Shown here: positions 8,878 to 17,282 of the stretch, piece by piece | Numbering within the stretch: the stretch's first letter is position 1 | How the letters are laid out: every line of letters starts with the position of its first letter | The notes under the pieces: model-generated | Database searches by the model: none | The model's input: only the letters and a program-made list of their open reading frames with translations | What the model was told of the DNA's origin: nothing | Made by a program: the position numbers and the translations under genes | Assembly: GCA_947495795.1 (NCBI GenBank) | Contig: CANMAI010000002.1 | Coordinates: 248,001 to 312,000, forward strand | Length of the DNA: 64,000 bases | Origin: an uncultured Paracoccaceae bacterium | GTDB lineage: Bacteria > Pseudomonadota > Alphaproteobacteria > Rhodobacterales > Rhodobacteraceae | Direction: 5' to 3'

Positions 8878-9522
8878 TTATTCGGGGGGGTCCTCTGCCA
8901 TTCCTTCCAACAGGGGCACAAAACGAACCTCCCCCAAGGTCTGGTAGTCATACCCCTGATCTTGTTTTATCACTTTGAGCAGTGTTTGCACAGTGTCCGA
9001 TTGCCCTACCGGCAGAACCATGATGCCGCCGGGGCGGAGTTGGGCGAGAAGAGGGGCGGGGGGGTCCTCTGCGGCGGCGGTGACTAGGATACGGTCAAAT
9101 GGTGCCTGATCGGGCAAGCCGAGGGTGCCATCTCCAGCAATAACGGTCACATTCGTCAGGTCGAGCTTTGCCAGCACCTCTCGGGCAGCGCGGGCGAGGG
9201 TGCGATGCCGCTCGGTTGTATAGACCCTGCGTGCAAGGCGGGAGAGGATGGCTGCCTGATAGCCAGAGCCTGTGCCGATCTCCAGCACGGTCGAGCGACG
9301 ATTCACGTCCAGTGCCTGAGTCATCAAACCCACAACCGTTGGCTGGCTGATTGTCTGACCGCAGGAGATTGGTAAAGGAACATTCTCGTAGGCACGGTCC
9401 TTGAAAACGCCGGAGAGGAATGCGGCCCGTGGTGTCTGCTCGATTGCTTGCAGAACATCCATGTCTCGCACACCCGCCATGCGGAGCGACATGATAAGTT
9501 CCATGACCTGCGTTTCAGTCAC
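8878..9522 (-). CDS. pcm: Protein-L-isoaspartate O-methyltransferase
   Basis: This 214-residue SAM-dependent enzyme methylates isoaspartyl residues in aged proteins so that they can revert to aspartate. The SAM-binding glycine motif is [13 protein letters not shown] near residue 80, and the family segment [12 protein letters not shown] precedes it. It overlaps surE by 8 bases upstream, and its TAA overlaps a possible ATG of the next gene. The surE-pcm-nlpD order is the same as in enterobacteria, but no rpoS follows here. Confidence 0.95.
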   Translation of the reverse strand: MTETQVMELIMSLRMAGVRDMDVLQAIEQTPRAAFLSGVFKDRAYENVPLPISCGQTISQPTVVGLMTQALDVNRRSTVLEIGTGSGYQAAILSRLARRVYTTERHRTLARAAREVLAKLDLTNVTVIAGDGTLGLPDQAPFDRILVTAAAEDPPAPLLAQLRPGGIMVLPVGQSDTVQTLLKVIKQDQGYDYQTLGEVRFVPLLEGMAEDPPE

Positions 9523-10306
9523 TCAGCACAGCTTCCAGTGAGGGCAGGACATCCCGGGCTGTTAGATCAGCGCGAAGCGGCGTGACAGTAGCAAACCCGT
9601 TCAGACACTCGCGGCTGTCGCTGCCTTGCTCAGTTTGGGCATTGCCTTTGCCGTGGCCAAGCCACAAATAGCGGCGCATGTTCGGCGCCTCTTGAGGGAT
9701 GACTCCAAAGCTTGGGTCAGGCCGATGGCCTTGGAACGTTGCCTTGAACCCCTTCACATCATCTACCCTGCCAACCGGTGGGAAATTGATGTTATAGAAA
9801 ACCCCGTAGCGGTTGTCCGCCCACTTGGCGTTTGTGGCGAGCTTTTGAACGAGCTTTGGCCCGAGATGACGGGCCGACAGAAATTCATCTGGCGCGCCGC
9901 GATTTTCTGGCCCGAAGTACTGAGACATGGCGATGGCCTTGTGGCCGTGCATGGCAGCCTCCATAGCCGCGCCTATAGTGCCGGAGTAAAGTGTATCTTC
10001 AGCCACGTTGTGACCCTTGTTTACACCCGAAAGTACGAGATCAGGCGGTGTATTGGCCATTACGTCACCGAGCCCCGCCAAAACGCAATCGGCCGGCGTA
10101 CCTTCGACGGCAAACCGACGCGGCCCCCATCTCTCGATCCGCATGGGGCGAACAAACGAGATCGCGTGAGAAACGCCCGATTGTTCAAACGCGGGTGCCA
10201 CCACCCACACCTCACCATCGGGGCCAGCAAGCTCTGTCGCGATTTCTTCTGCCACGGCCAGCCCTGGGGCATTGATCCCGTCATCATTGGTAACAAGAAT
10301 ACGCAT
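9515..10306 (-). CDS. surE: 5'/3'-nucleotidase SurE
   Basis: The 263-residue protein starts [15 protein letters not shown] with the metal-binding Asp8-Asp9, and later shows SGVNKGHN and [11 protein letters not shown], all SurE signatures. SurE is a cytoplasmic metal-dependent phosphatase for nucleoside 5' and 3' monophosphates and some polyphosphates. It is the first gene of surE-pcm-nlpD and overlaps pcm by 8 bases. Confidence 0.96.
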   Translation of the reverse strand: MRILVTNDDGINAPGLAVAEEIATELAGPDGEVWVVAPAFEQSGVSHAISFVRPMRIERWGPRRFAVEGTPADCVLAGLGDVMANTPPDLVLSGVNKGHNVAEDTLYSGTIGAAMEAAMHGHKAIAMSQYFGPENRGAPDEFLSARHLGPKLVQKLATNAKWADNRYGVFYNINFPPVGRVDDVKGFKATFQGHRPDPSFGVIPQEAPNMRRYLWLGHGKGNAQTEQGSDSRECLNGFATVTPLRADLTARDVLPSLEAVLSD

Positions 10307-10408
10307 GAAATGGCTCCGATCATCGTTCCCCCTGTGTTCTAGGGGTGTGTTCAGGGAGCGTCCAGAGCGGAAACAGCGCGCGCAGGCTCTGTGGCAGGGA
10401 TGCCGCGC

Positions 10409-11122
10409 TTATGCGCGCATTTGCCTGAAGATCAGTATGAGCAAGAGCAGGATACCGACGACACTCCCGACAATCAGACCAGTGTTTCCCAGTGTCGCAT
10501 TCTGCACCGCGATAGCCACCAGCGCCCATATGATCGTAAGGCTGTATTCCGGCGTGCCTTGCAATTGGCTTTGAACCACAATGCCTACACCGAGCGCGAG
10601 AGCAAGCATTGCCCAGGCCCAGACAATGTCGCTTGGACCCAACCCGTACCCCGCCGCATTCACACCGACAGCCACACAACTCGCAGCAGTAAGCCAGCCT
10701 GCGTAGAGTGCCAGCGGCGTTCTCAAAAGCCAGCGATCTGGGCCATCTTTGGCTGCCATAAGCGCCATAACGGCCATGCCGAGCATGGCCCAAATCAGCA
10801 CAGTTGCAAGGATTGGGTTGGCTTGTGCAACACCAATCCAGCTTGCCCCGATGCCAAGGCTGAGAAAGAGTGGCCGCCGTGTTGCGTTCCACTTTGTATC
10901 TTCTGCCCGTCTGAGAAGCCCGAAGAGTGCGTGCGCGATCAGCCAGAGATAGATGAGCCCCCAGATCGCAAAGGCGTATCCTGCGGGTTGCACCGGTGGT
11001 TCGACCTGCGGAACCGGAAAGCGATTTGGGTCGAACCCTCCGAAACCGGAAAACCAGAAAGGAGACGCAGCGAATGCGAGCGCTATTAGGGCGACGAGAA
11101 GGGCGCTGAGCTTGGGGGACAT
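10409..11122 (-). CDS. Multi-pass membrane protein, TspO/MBR-related
   Basis: This 237-residue protein has about seven hydrophobic segments and very little outside the membrane. The segment PPVQPAGYAFAIWGLIYLWL resembles the first conserved helix of TspO/MBR tryptophan-rich sensory proteins, but the protein is longer than classical TspO (about 160 residues) and belongs to the extended relatives. TspO proteins bind tetrapyrroles or other hydrophobic ligands; whether this one does is unknown. It starts 7 bases after the end of the FrnE-like gene, so it may be the last gene of the 14389-10409 minus-strand run. Confidence 0.6.
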   Translation of the reverse strand: MSPKLSALLVALIALAFAASPFWFSGFGGFDPNRFPVPQVEPPVQPAGYAFAIWGLIYLWLIAHALFGLLRRAEDTKWNATRRPLFLSLGIGASWIGVAQANPILATVLIWAMLGMAVMALMAAKDGPDRWLLRTPLALYAGWLTAASCVAVGVNAAGYGLGPSDIVWAWAMLALALGVGIVVQSQLQGTPEYSLTIIWALVAIAVQNATLGNTGLIVGSVVGILLLLILIFRQMRA

Positions 11123-11129
11123 GGCGACC

Positions 11130-11774
11130 TCAGGAAACGGGTTCGGAGGCGGCGATCAGATCATCAATAACCTGAACCCACATCTCTTTGCTTTGTGCAC
11201 CAGGAACGGCATATTTCGAGCCCACGATGAAGGTCGGCACACCTGACACTCCCATCTCTCGAGCCTGCGTGTCTTCCGCGCGGGTCTCAGCGAGATCCGC
11301 ATCGCCCTCCAGAAGACGCCCAACTGCCGCATCATCCATATTTGCTGTTTTTGCTACATTGGAGAGCACCGCGTGATCGGAGATATCGTGGCCCTGCCGG
11401 AAATAGCGATCAAATAGCTGGCTCACAATCGGCCCTTGCCGCCCCTCCACACGTGCCCAGCGGATCAACCGATGCGCATCAATTGTATTGGGAGTCCGCT
11501 TGATCTTGGCAAAATCAATTTCCAGTCCGGCATCCTCTGCCGCCTGCGCTATCTGGCCATAGACTTTGATTGCACCCTCCTTACCGCCAAATTTGGTTTC
11601 CAGATATTCGCGCCGGTCCATCCCCCCGGCGGGCATATCCGGGTTCAATTGGAACGGACGCCAGTGGATATCAAAGGTGAAGTCGGGGCGTTCTGCCAGA
11701 GCTTTATCCAGATTGCACTTGCCTATATAGCACCAAGGGCAGATCGGATCTGAGATAATGTCGAGAGTTGTCAC
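11130..11774 (-). CDS. DsbA-family oxidoreductase, FrnE-like
   Basis: The 214-residue protein has no signal peptide and begins with a thioredoxin-fold strand and CPWC at residues 12-15. A cis-proline segment GVSGVPTFIV lies near residue 186. This is the FrnE/2-hydroxychromene isomerase-like branch of the DsbA superfamily, usually cytoplasmic, with proposed roles in thiol redox or glutathione-dependent isomerisation. Its start overlaps the end of the acyl-CoA ligase gene by 4 bases, so the two are probably translated in tandem. Confidence 0.85.
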   Translation of the reverse strand: MTTLDIISDPICPWCYIGKCNLDKALAERPDFTFDIHWRPFQLNPDMPAGGMDRREYLETKFGGKEGAIKVYGQIAQAAEDAGLEIDFAKIKRTPNTIDAHRLIRWARVEGRQGPIVSQLFDRYFRQGHDISDHAVLSNVAKTANMDDAAVGRLLEGDADLAETRAEDTQAREMGVSGVPTFIVGSKYAVPGAQSKEMWVQVIDDLIAASEPVS

Positions 11775-13303
11775 GTGTCTGCCTTCCAGCCGTGCTCGGC
11801 GATGAGAGTGCGTCTATCCAGTTTTCCGCGGGCCGTGCGGGGCAGGGTATCGCGGATTATGAATTTCCGGGGTATTTTGTACTGCGCCAGTTGCTGAGCG
11901 CAATGGGTGTTCAGAGCTTCCTTCGCGACGGGTGCGTGCAGAGTGACGAAAGCGGCGATCACTTCCACGTCCTTTCGGATGGGCAGGGCCACAACCAGTA
12001 TCTCGCTGACCGCCGGATGGGCCTGCAATACCTTTTCCACTTCGGATGGAGCTACGCGGTAGCCACCGCTGGTGATCAGATCGTCAATCCGGCCATGATA
12101 GGTGATATGCCCGTCTTCTCGCATTTCAGCCCGATCTCCCGTCACGAACCATCCGCCTTCGTTCGGTAACTCTGCTCTCCCATTTTTCCAGTATCCGAGC
12201 ATCAGCCCAGGGTCGGATGTTGCGATGGCAAGCCTTCCGGGCGTGTTCGGCTTCATCGGTTCTGCGCCATTCTCTTCCAGAATGGCCACTTTTCGTCCTC
12301 TCTGCGGACGGTAGAGCAAAGGACTGCGCGGACTCTCTGAAACGTAGGTGGAAACCTCCGTCATGCCGAGCGCCTGCAGAATGGGCTTTCCTGTTCCTTT
12401 GCTCCATGTATCGCGAACCGATTTGGATAAAGCTTCTCCGGCGGAAAGCCCATGGCGGAGACTTGCGAACTGCTCTGGCCGAAATCTGTCCGGCTTTGTA
12501 ACCTGCCGAAAAACGCCGGGCGCCGCCGCAAAGAGAGTCGGATTGAAACGCTCGGCGAGATCGCCCCAAATTGTGGGTGTGTGTGGCCCAGAATAGATTA
12601 ACGCGCGCGCCCCGCTTGCCCATGGATCCATCAGGCCAGTACCGAGCGTAAACGTCCAATTGAAGGCTCCTGCGTGGAGCATAGTGTCAGTTGCCGTAAG
12701 CCCATACCAGTCCTTCCAAATCATTCGTCGTGCAAAAGACGCTCTGTGGGCATGGACAACCGCTTTGCTCGTCCCTCCGGTACCGGACGTGAGGATGATA
12801 TAGCCCGGGTCTTCCGCCCATGTTCTGGCAAAGGGTGCAGGCTGTAAGTCTCTAAAGCGCCTGGCGTCTGCTGCCGTCAGAACGCACACATTGACTGGAG
12901 CTTCAACGCCCTCATCGCAAACCACCAGCTTGGGCGTGAGAAGGGTAGCCATGACCTGCATTTCGCGCGGACGCAGCATTGGAGAGAGGGGTACAGGGAG
13001 TGCACCGATGCCCGCAGCCGCGAGGAACAGAATGGGGAAATCGAGGGTGTTCCCTAGCCTCAAAAAGAGCTTATCGCCTGGCTGAAGACCTTGATTGAGG
13101 AGGCCCGTCATCGTTCCTCTGACCGCCGCCGAGAGGTCTCCATAGCTCCAGCGCTCAGGCAAAGCTCGGACATCGTGGATCAGTTCAAGTGCCGTTTTTT
13201 CCGGTTCTGAGGACGAATGTGCAAGCGTATGTTCCGCTAAGTTGAACATGCGGGGGGGTATCGCGGGCTCTCCGTCTTGCCAGATGGCCTCGCTGCTAGG
13301 CAT
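11771..13303 (-). CDS. AMP-forming acyl-CoA synthetase
   Basis: This 510-residue adenylate-forming enzyme has the phosphate loop YIILTSGTGGTSKAV, the core motif WFVTGDRAEM, the hinge region GRIDDLITSGGYRVAPSEVE and the C-terminal catalytic Lys in TARGKLDRR. It activates a carboxylic acid to its CoA thioester via an acyl-adenylate. The overall form resembles benzoate- or medium-chain acyl-CoA ligases; the substrate is not readable. It lies between the FrnE-like gene (4-base overlap) and the patatin-like gene (36-base gap), in a run that also holds 3-hydroxybutyrate dehydrogenase, so a short-chain or hydroxy acid is a reasonable guess. Confidence 0.85.
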   Translation of the reverse strand: MPSSEAIWQDGEPAIPPRMFNLAEHTLAHSSSEPEKTALELIHDVRALPERWSYGDLSAAVRGTMTGLLNQGLQPGDKLFLRLGNTLDFPILFLAAAGIGALPVPLSPMLRPREMQVMATLLTPKLVVCDEGVEAPVNVCVLTAADARRFRDLQPAPFARTWAEDPGYIILTSGTGGTSKAVVHAHRASFARRMIWKDWYGLTATDTMLHAGAFNWTFTLGTGLMDPWASGARALIYSGPHTPTIWGDLAERFNPTLFAAAPGVFRQVTKPDRFRPEQFASLRHGLSAGEALSKSVRDTWSKGTGKPILQALGMTEVSTYVSESPRSPLLYRPQRGRKVAILEENGAEPMKPNTPGRLAIATSDPGLMLGYWKNGRAELPNEGGWFVTGDRAEMREDGHITYHGRIDDLITSGGYRVAPSEVEKVLQAHPAVSEILVVALPIRKDVEVIAAFVTLHAPVAKEALNTHCAQQLAQYKIPRKFIIRDTLPRTARGKLDRRTLIAEHGWKADT

Positions 13304-13339
13304 TCAATGATGCTGCAGACTTGGGGCTGTATTGCCCTG

Positions 13340-14389
13340 TCACTCGAACATCGCGCGCAAGTCCACCGTGCTCCGCTTTCCGAGGTTATCTTTGTGATCT
13401 CGCAAAAATGCATCCATTTGCGTCCGCCCTGCCATTTTCAGAGTGTTGAGCAGACGTCTGTCGGGAGAAAGCTTTGTTGCCGCACTCAGCTTGTTCATCA
13501 GTTCGTCATCCATGATGGAGTGCACGTGAATGCTTTTCATGGTGTTGTGGCCTATCACGCCCTCCTCGATAAGGCGGCTGACAAAGTCGATCGCCCTCAA
13601 CTCCCTCAAAAGCGAAGAATTGAAACTGATTTCATTGACCCGGTTGAGAATCTCGACTGAAGAGCGCGGGACTTCCTCCCGGTGGATCGGATTAATGTGG
13701 ATGATCATCACGTCTGAATTTTTTGTATTGTAAAACAGCGGAAAAAGGGCGGGATTGCCGAGATAGCCGCCGTCCCAATACGCTTCCAGCTTTCCCGTTT
13801 TGGGGTCCTTGATCTCGACGGCTTGATAGAGCGTGGGCAGGCAGGCTGAGGCAAGAAGCGGATCCACGTCTATCTCTGCGCCGGAGAAAATCTTGATTTT
13901 GCCTGTGCGGACATTTGTAGCGGAGACAAAGAGTTTTGGGCCGTCATCGGCACAGACTTTTTCAAAATCGAAAAAACCCTCTACCAGCGGTTTCAATGGA
14001 TGAATGTTGAGAGGGTTGAGTTCATAGGGGGAGAACATCCGCGTCAGTGCGTCGCCCGCAAGGTAAGCCGGGCTCATTTCCATAAAGCGCGCATAGGCTT
14101 CCGGCGCTGGCAGAACTGTGGAAAACCAACTCGCAATATCAGGCCCATTTGCGCTGCTAAGCGCATCCCAGAATGCGTCGAGCGCGGCGCGCGCGCCTTC
14201 ATTGCCGTCCCTTATCCAGCCGGCCTTGAGTGCGGCTGCATTCATGGCACCAGCCGATGTTGCCGTGATCCCTTCGATCTCGATATCATCTTCTTCCAGA
14301 AGCCTGTCCAACACGCCCCATGTAAACGCTCCATGCGCACCGCCGCCCTGAAGGGCAAGATTGATTTTGACGGTCACAACGCTGTCCAT
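13340..14389 (-). CDS. Patatin-like phospholipase family protein
   Basis: The 349-residue protein has the patatin oxyanion loop LQGGGAHGAFTWGVL near residue 15, a serine elbow that reads TATSAG where GxSxG is usual, and the catalytic Asp in WDGGYLGN. Ser-Asp dyad hydrolases of this family act on lipids; some relatives act on storage polyesters. Its 3' neighbour codes an acyl-CoA ligase and its 5' neighbour is bdhA, overlapped by 16 bases. This suggests a role in lipid or polyhydroxybutyrate turnover, which is inference. No signal peptide is visible. Confidence 0.82.
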   Translation of the reverse strand: MDSVVTVKINLALQGGGAHGAFTWGVLDRLLEEDDIEIEGITATSAGAMNAAALKAGWIRDGNEGARAALDAFWDALSSANGPDIASWFSTVLPAPEAYARFMEMSPAYLAGDALTRMFSPYELNPLNIHPLKPLVEGFFDFEKVCADDGPKLFVSATNVRTGKIKIFSGAEIDVDPLLASACLPTLYQAVEIKDPKTGKLEAYWDGGYLGNPALFPLFYNTKNSDVMIIHINPIHREEVPRSSVEILNRVNEISFNSSLLRELRAIDFVSRLIEEGVIGHNTMKSIHVHSIMDDELMNKLSAATKLSPDRRLLNTLKMAGRTQMDAFLRDHKDNLGKRSTVDLRAMFE

Positions 14390-15159
14390 CCGCCGTCGAC
14401 AGAGAGCGTTGTCCCTGTGATCTGCGCCGCGGCATCAGAGCAGAGAAATGCGACGACACCGCCCATTTGCTCCGTAGTTGCGAATTCCTTGGAAGGCTGG
14501 CGTTCCAACAGGACATCGCGAATAACCGTCTCGCGGTCCATGTCATACTCTTTCATCGTGTCCGGTATCTGAGCTTCAACCAGCGGGGTCAGAACGTATC
14601 CGGGGCAGACAGCATTGCAGGTGATCGGATCTTCGGCAGTTTCCAGCGCAACAACCTTGCTAAGTCCAACAATGCCGTGTTTGGCCGCGACATAGGCAGA
14701 TTTGAACGGCGACGCGGTAAGGCCGTGTGCCGAGGCAATATTCACCACACGCCCCCAGCCCTGCTTTCGCATCATAGGCACAGCAATTGCCGCAGTATGA
14801 AAGGCGGAGGAGAGATTGATCGCAATGATCGCATCCCATTTTTCAGGCGGAAACGTGCCGATGGCTTCGACGTGCTGGATGCCGGCATTGTTGACGAGAA
14901 TGTCAACCTGACCCAAAGCCTCGGCGGCTTTCTCAACAAGCGCACGGCACTGATCGGCTTTGGACATATCTGCCTGAATGTAGATAGCCTTTGTGCCAGT
15001 CTCCGCACTGATATTCTTGGCCAGTTCATGATCCCCCTCATTGTCCGTGAACGAGTTCAGCACGACATTCGCGCCTAATTTGGCCAGTTCTTCCGCTATT
15101 CCAAGCCCGATACCGGAGTTCGATCCTGTGATCACTGCGGTCTTGCCCTTGAGTTTCAT
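14374..15159 (-). CDS. bdhA: 3-hydroxybutyrate dehydrogenase
   Basis: This 261-residue short-chain dehydrogenase has the NAD-binding motif TGSNSGIGLGIA, the NNAGIQHV motif, the catalytic YVAAK and the CPGYVLTPLV segment with QIPDT that is typical of 3-hydroxybutyrate dehydrogenases. It oxidises (R)-3-hydroxybutyrate to acetoacetate, the step after breakdown of PHB storage polymer. The frame is open for 49 more codons upstream, but the family starts at ATG 15159, which has AGGGA about 11 bases ahead. It leads the bdhA-patatin-ligase run. Its promoter carries CGCAG repeats. Confidence 0.92.
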   Translation of the reverse strand: MKLKGKTAVITGSNSGIGLGIAEELAKLGANVVLNSFTDNEGDHELAKNISAETGTKAIYIQADMSKADQCRALVEKAAEALGQVDILVNNAGIQHVEAIGTFPPEKWDAIIAINLSSAFHTAAIAVPMMRKQGWGRVVNIASAHGLTASPFKSAYVAAKHGIVGLSKVVALETAEDPITCNAVCPGYVLTPLVEAQIPDTMKEYDMDRETVIRDVLLERQPSKEFATTEQMGGVVAFLCSDAAAQITGTTLSVDGGWTAL

Positions 15160-15180
15160 TTTACCGATATCCCTGATGCA

Positions 15181-15225
15181 TGCTGCGCTGCGTAGATTTA
15201 TATGCTGCGACTGCGAAAGAGCAAA
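15181..15225 (-). promoter_or_regulatory. bdhA promoter with two CGCAG direct-repeat boxes
   Basis: On the minus strand TTTGCT (15225-15220) and TATAAA (15202-15197) are 17 bases apart. CGCAGTCGCAGCA (15215-15203) fills the spacer, and CGCAGCGCAGCA (15192-15181) covers the expected start of transcription. Two similar boxes on both sides of a -10 element look like repressor sites. PHB regulators of the PhaR type are known to bind TGC-rich repeats, which would suit bdhA, but that link is inference. Confidence 0.45.
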
Positions 15226-15289
15226 GGCCGTATCGTGTGGATGGTTGGTATCTGAAGCCTCAGTGCATCCCAGTTTCACTCCGTGAAAC

Positions 15290-15318
15290 AAAAAAAACGC
15301 CCTCACGAGGAGGGCGTT
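15290..15318 (-). terminator. Intrinsic terminator of the candidate small RNA
   Basis: AACGCCCTC and GAGGGCGTT form a perfect 9-bp stem with a 5-base loop, followed on the minus strand by a run of T down to 15290. It is too far upstream of bdhA and in the wrong orientation to end any annotated gene. Confidence 0.8.
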
Positions 15319-15365
15319 AAGTTATTGAGGCAGGTTTCATACAGGCAAGAAACCTATCGAGCAGT
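15290..15365 (-). ncRNA. Candidate 76-nt small RNA upstream of bdhA
   Basis: On the minus strand a promoter (15400-15372) is followed about seven bases later by a region with two hairpins. The first is AGGTTTC (15355-15349) pairing GAAACCT (15338-15332) around a 10-base loop. The second is a strong intrinsic terminator ending at 15290. No good open frame lies between them. The unit stands before the separate bdhA promoter, so it is probably an independent small RNA and not a bdhA leader, though read-through into bdhA is possible. I do not recognise a named family. Confidence 0.5.
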
Positions 15366-15371
15366 GATACC

Positions 15372-15400
15372 TTTATACGAAATCTCTCGCCGCACTCCAA
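15372..15400 (-). promoter_or_regulatory. Promoter of the candidate small RNA
   Basis: Minus strand TTGGAG (15400-15395), 17-base spacer, TATAAA (15377-15372). This is a good vegetative-sigma match and points toward the terminator at 15290. Confidence 0.55.
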
Positions 15401-15469
15401 GATAAAAATTTATCTCATGGGAACAGGGCTCTATGCTGGCATCATAATAGACAACTTGAGCAGGGGAAA

Positions 15470-17275
15470 ATGGGTATGAACGTGATGTCTCGGGCCTTTG
15501 GTGGGGCGCTGATCCTGTGTGGCTTTGGTGCAGGAAGTGTGTTCGCAGAGCCTCAGCACGGCATTTCTATGTACGGAACGCCCGCTTTGCCACCCGATTT
15601 TGTGTCTCTACCATATGCCAACCCCAACGCACCTAAGGGTGGGAGTATCCTCGTTGGAGAGGTGGGCGGGTTCGATTCGATGAACCCCTATATCCTCAAA
15701 GGCCGCGCACCCTACAACATCCGAAGCCACGTTGTGGAATCGCTTATGGGCCGCTCCTGGGACGAATCGTTCACCCTTTACGGGCTTCTGGCCGAATCGG
15801 TGGAGACCGGACCGGAGCGGGAATGGGTTGAGTTTCACCTGCGTCCGGAAGCCAAGTTCTCCGATGGCTCACCGGTTACAGTCGATGATGTAATCTGGTC
15901 CTTCGAGACATTGGCGGAAAAGGGACATCCCCGTTACGGAAATTCGTGGAACAAGATCTCCGGCTATGAGCGGAAGGGTGATCGAGGGATTCGCTTCAAC
16001 TTCAATACAGTAGACAACGAATTGCCGCTGATTATGGGCTTGCGCCCGATCCTTCGCAAAGCCGATTGGGATGGGAGGGCGTTCGATGAAAGCTCGCTCG
16101 ATAGGATTACGGGCTCCGGGCCTTACATAGTTGGTGCTTTTGAGCCGGGCAGGTTTATTGAATACAACCGCAACCCGGATTATTGGGGAAAGGATGTGCC
16201 CTACAATCAAGGCCTCAATAACGTGGATACCATCCGCTACGAGTATTTCACGGATGCGGGCGTTGTATTTGAAGCCTTCAAGGCGGGTGAAACTTCCTAC
16301 TTCCGAGAGGGCAATCCTGCGAAGTGGAAGACGGATTACAACTTCCCGCGGGCGGTAAACGGGGACATCGTGAAATCCGAAATTCCCCACGGCCGTCCCT
16401 CTGATATGGAAGGGTTCGTGTTCAATACGCGGCGTGAGATGTTCAAGGATTGGCGTGTGCGCGAGGCGTTGATCCTTGCGTTCAATTTCGAGTTCATCAA
16501 CCAGACCTTGAATGACAGTGCCTATCCACGTCGGACAAGCTACTTTTCCAACTCAGCTCTCGGAATGAGCCACGGGCCAGCCGAGGGGCGGGTGAAGGCT
16601 CTGCTGGAACCTTTTGCCGACACGCTCATACCGGGCACTATGGAAGGCTACAGCCTGCCTGTGGCCGATATTGAAGGCCGCAACCGAAGGGGGCTGCGGG
16701 CGGCGCGGAAGCTTCTGGAGCAGGCGGGATGGACCGTTGATGATGCCGGAACTCTGAGAAACTCAGAGGAACAGGCGTTTGAGTTCACCGTTCTACTCCG
16801 CTCGTCCCGAAACGAGGCTATTGCCAATATGTATGCGGAGATGCTGGGCCGCCTTGGCATCAAGATGGATCTGCAACTCGTTGATAGTGCACAGCATAAT
16901 ACACGAAAGGCCGCCTATGACTATGATATGATGGTCAACCGTTGGGGGCTTTCGCTTTCTCCCGGCAACGAGCAAATGCTTTACTGGGGATCCGATGGAG
17001 TGACCGTGCCTGGTACGCGAAACTATATGGGAATGGATAGCCCGGCAGCAGAGGCGATGATTGAGACTATGCTGACGGCCGAGAACGAGGACGAATTCGT
17101 TTCCGCCGTCCGAGCATTGGATAGGATCCTCACTGCCGGGCGCTACGTGGTGCCATTCTGGTACTCGGATGTGAGCCTGTTGGCGCATAAAGCGGAGATG
17201 AAACGTCCCGAGGCTCTACCGGTTTATGGAGACTGGATCGGCTTTTTGCCCGAGGTTTGGTGGATCGAGGAATGA
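15470..17275 (+). CDS. Extracellular peptide-binding protein, family 5 (YejA-like)
   Basis: This 601-residue periplasmic protein has a signal peptide (residues 1-24, ending VFAEP) and a family 5 (OppA/DppA) ligand-binding fold. The start HGISMYGTPALPPDF and NPNAPKGGSI, and the later RNPDYWGKDVPYNQGLNN, are typical of YejA-type proteins that deliver peptides or microcin C-like compounds to an ABC importer. No permease or ATPase gene follows; the next genes are on the other strand. It is therefore an orphan binding protein here, perhaps serving a transporter encoded elsewhere. AGGGG lies just upstream of ATG 15470; ATG 15476 is an alternative start. Confidence 0.9.
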   Translation: MGMNVMSRAFGGALILCGFGAGSVFAEPQHGISMYGTPALPPDFVSLPYANPNAPKGGSILVGEVGGFDSMNPYILKGRAPYNIRSHVVESLMGRSWDESFTLYGLLAESVETGPEREWVEFHLRPEAKFSDGSPVTVDDVIWSFETLAEKGHPRYGNSWNKISGYERKGDRGIRFNFNTVDNELPLIMGLRPILRKADWDGRAFDESSLDRITGSGPYIVGAFEPGRFIEYNRNPDYWGKDVPYNQGLNNVDTIRYEYFTDAGVVFEAFKAGETSYFREGNPAKWKTDYNFPRAVNGDIVKSEIPHGRPSDMEGFVFNTRREMFKDWRVREALILAFNFEFINQTLNDSAYPRRTSYFSNSALGMSHGPAEGRVKALLEPFADTLIPGTMEGYSLPVADIEGRNRRGLRAARKLLEQAGWTVDDAGTLRNSEEQAFEFTVLLRSSRNEAIANMYAEMLGRLGIKMDLQLVDSAQHNTRKAAYDYDMMVNRWGLSLSPGNEQMLYWGSDGVTVPGTRNYMGMDSPAAEAMIETMLTAENEDEFVSAVRALDRILTAGRYVVPFWYSDVSLLAHKAEMKRPEALPVYGDWIGFLPEVWWIEE

Positions 17276-17282
17276 TCCGGCC

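Noticed and set aside
15160-15306. N-terminal extension of bdhA to 15306
   Set aside because: The extra 49 residues cover the promoter region and do not resemble the dehydrogenase family; ATG 15159 has a ribosome site.
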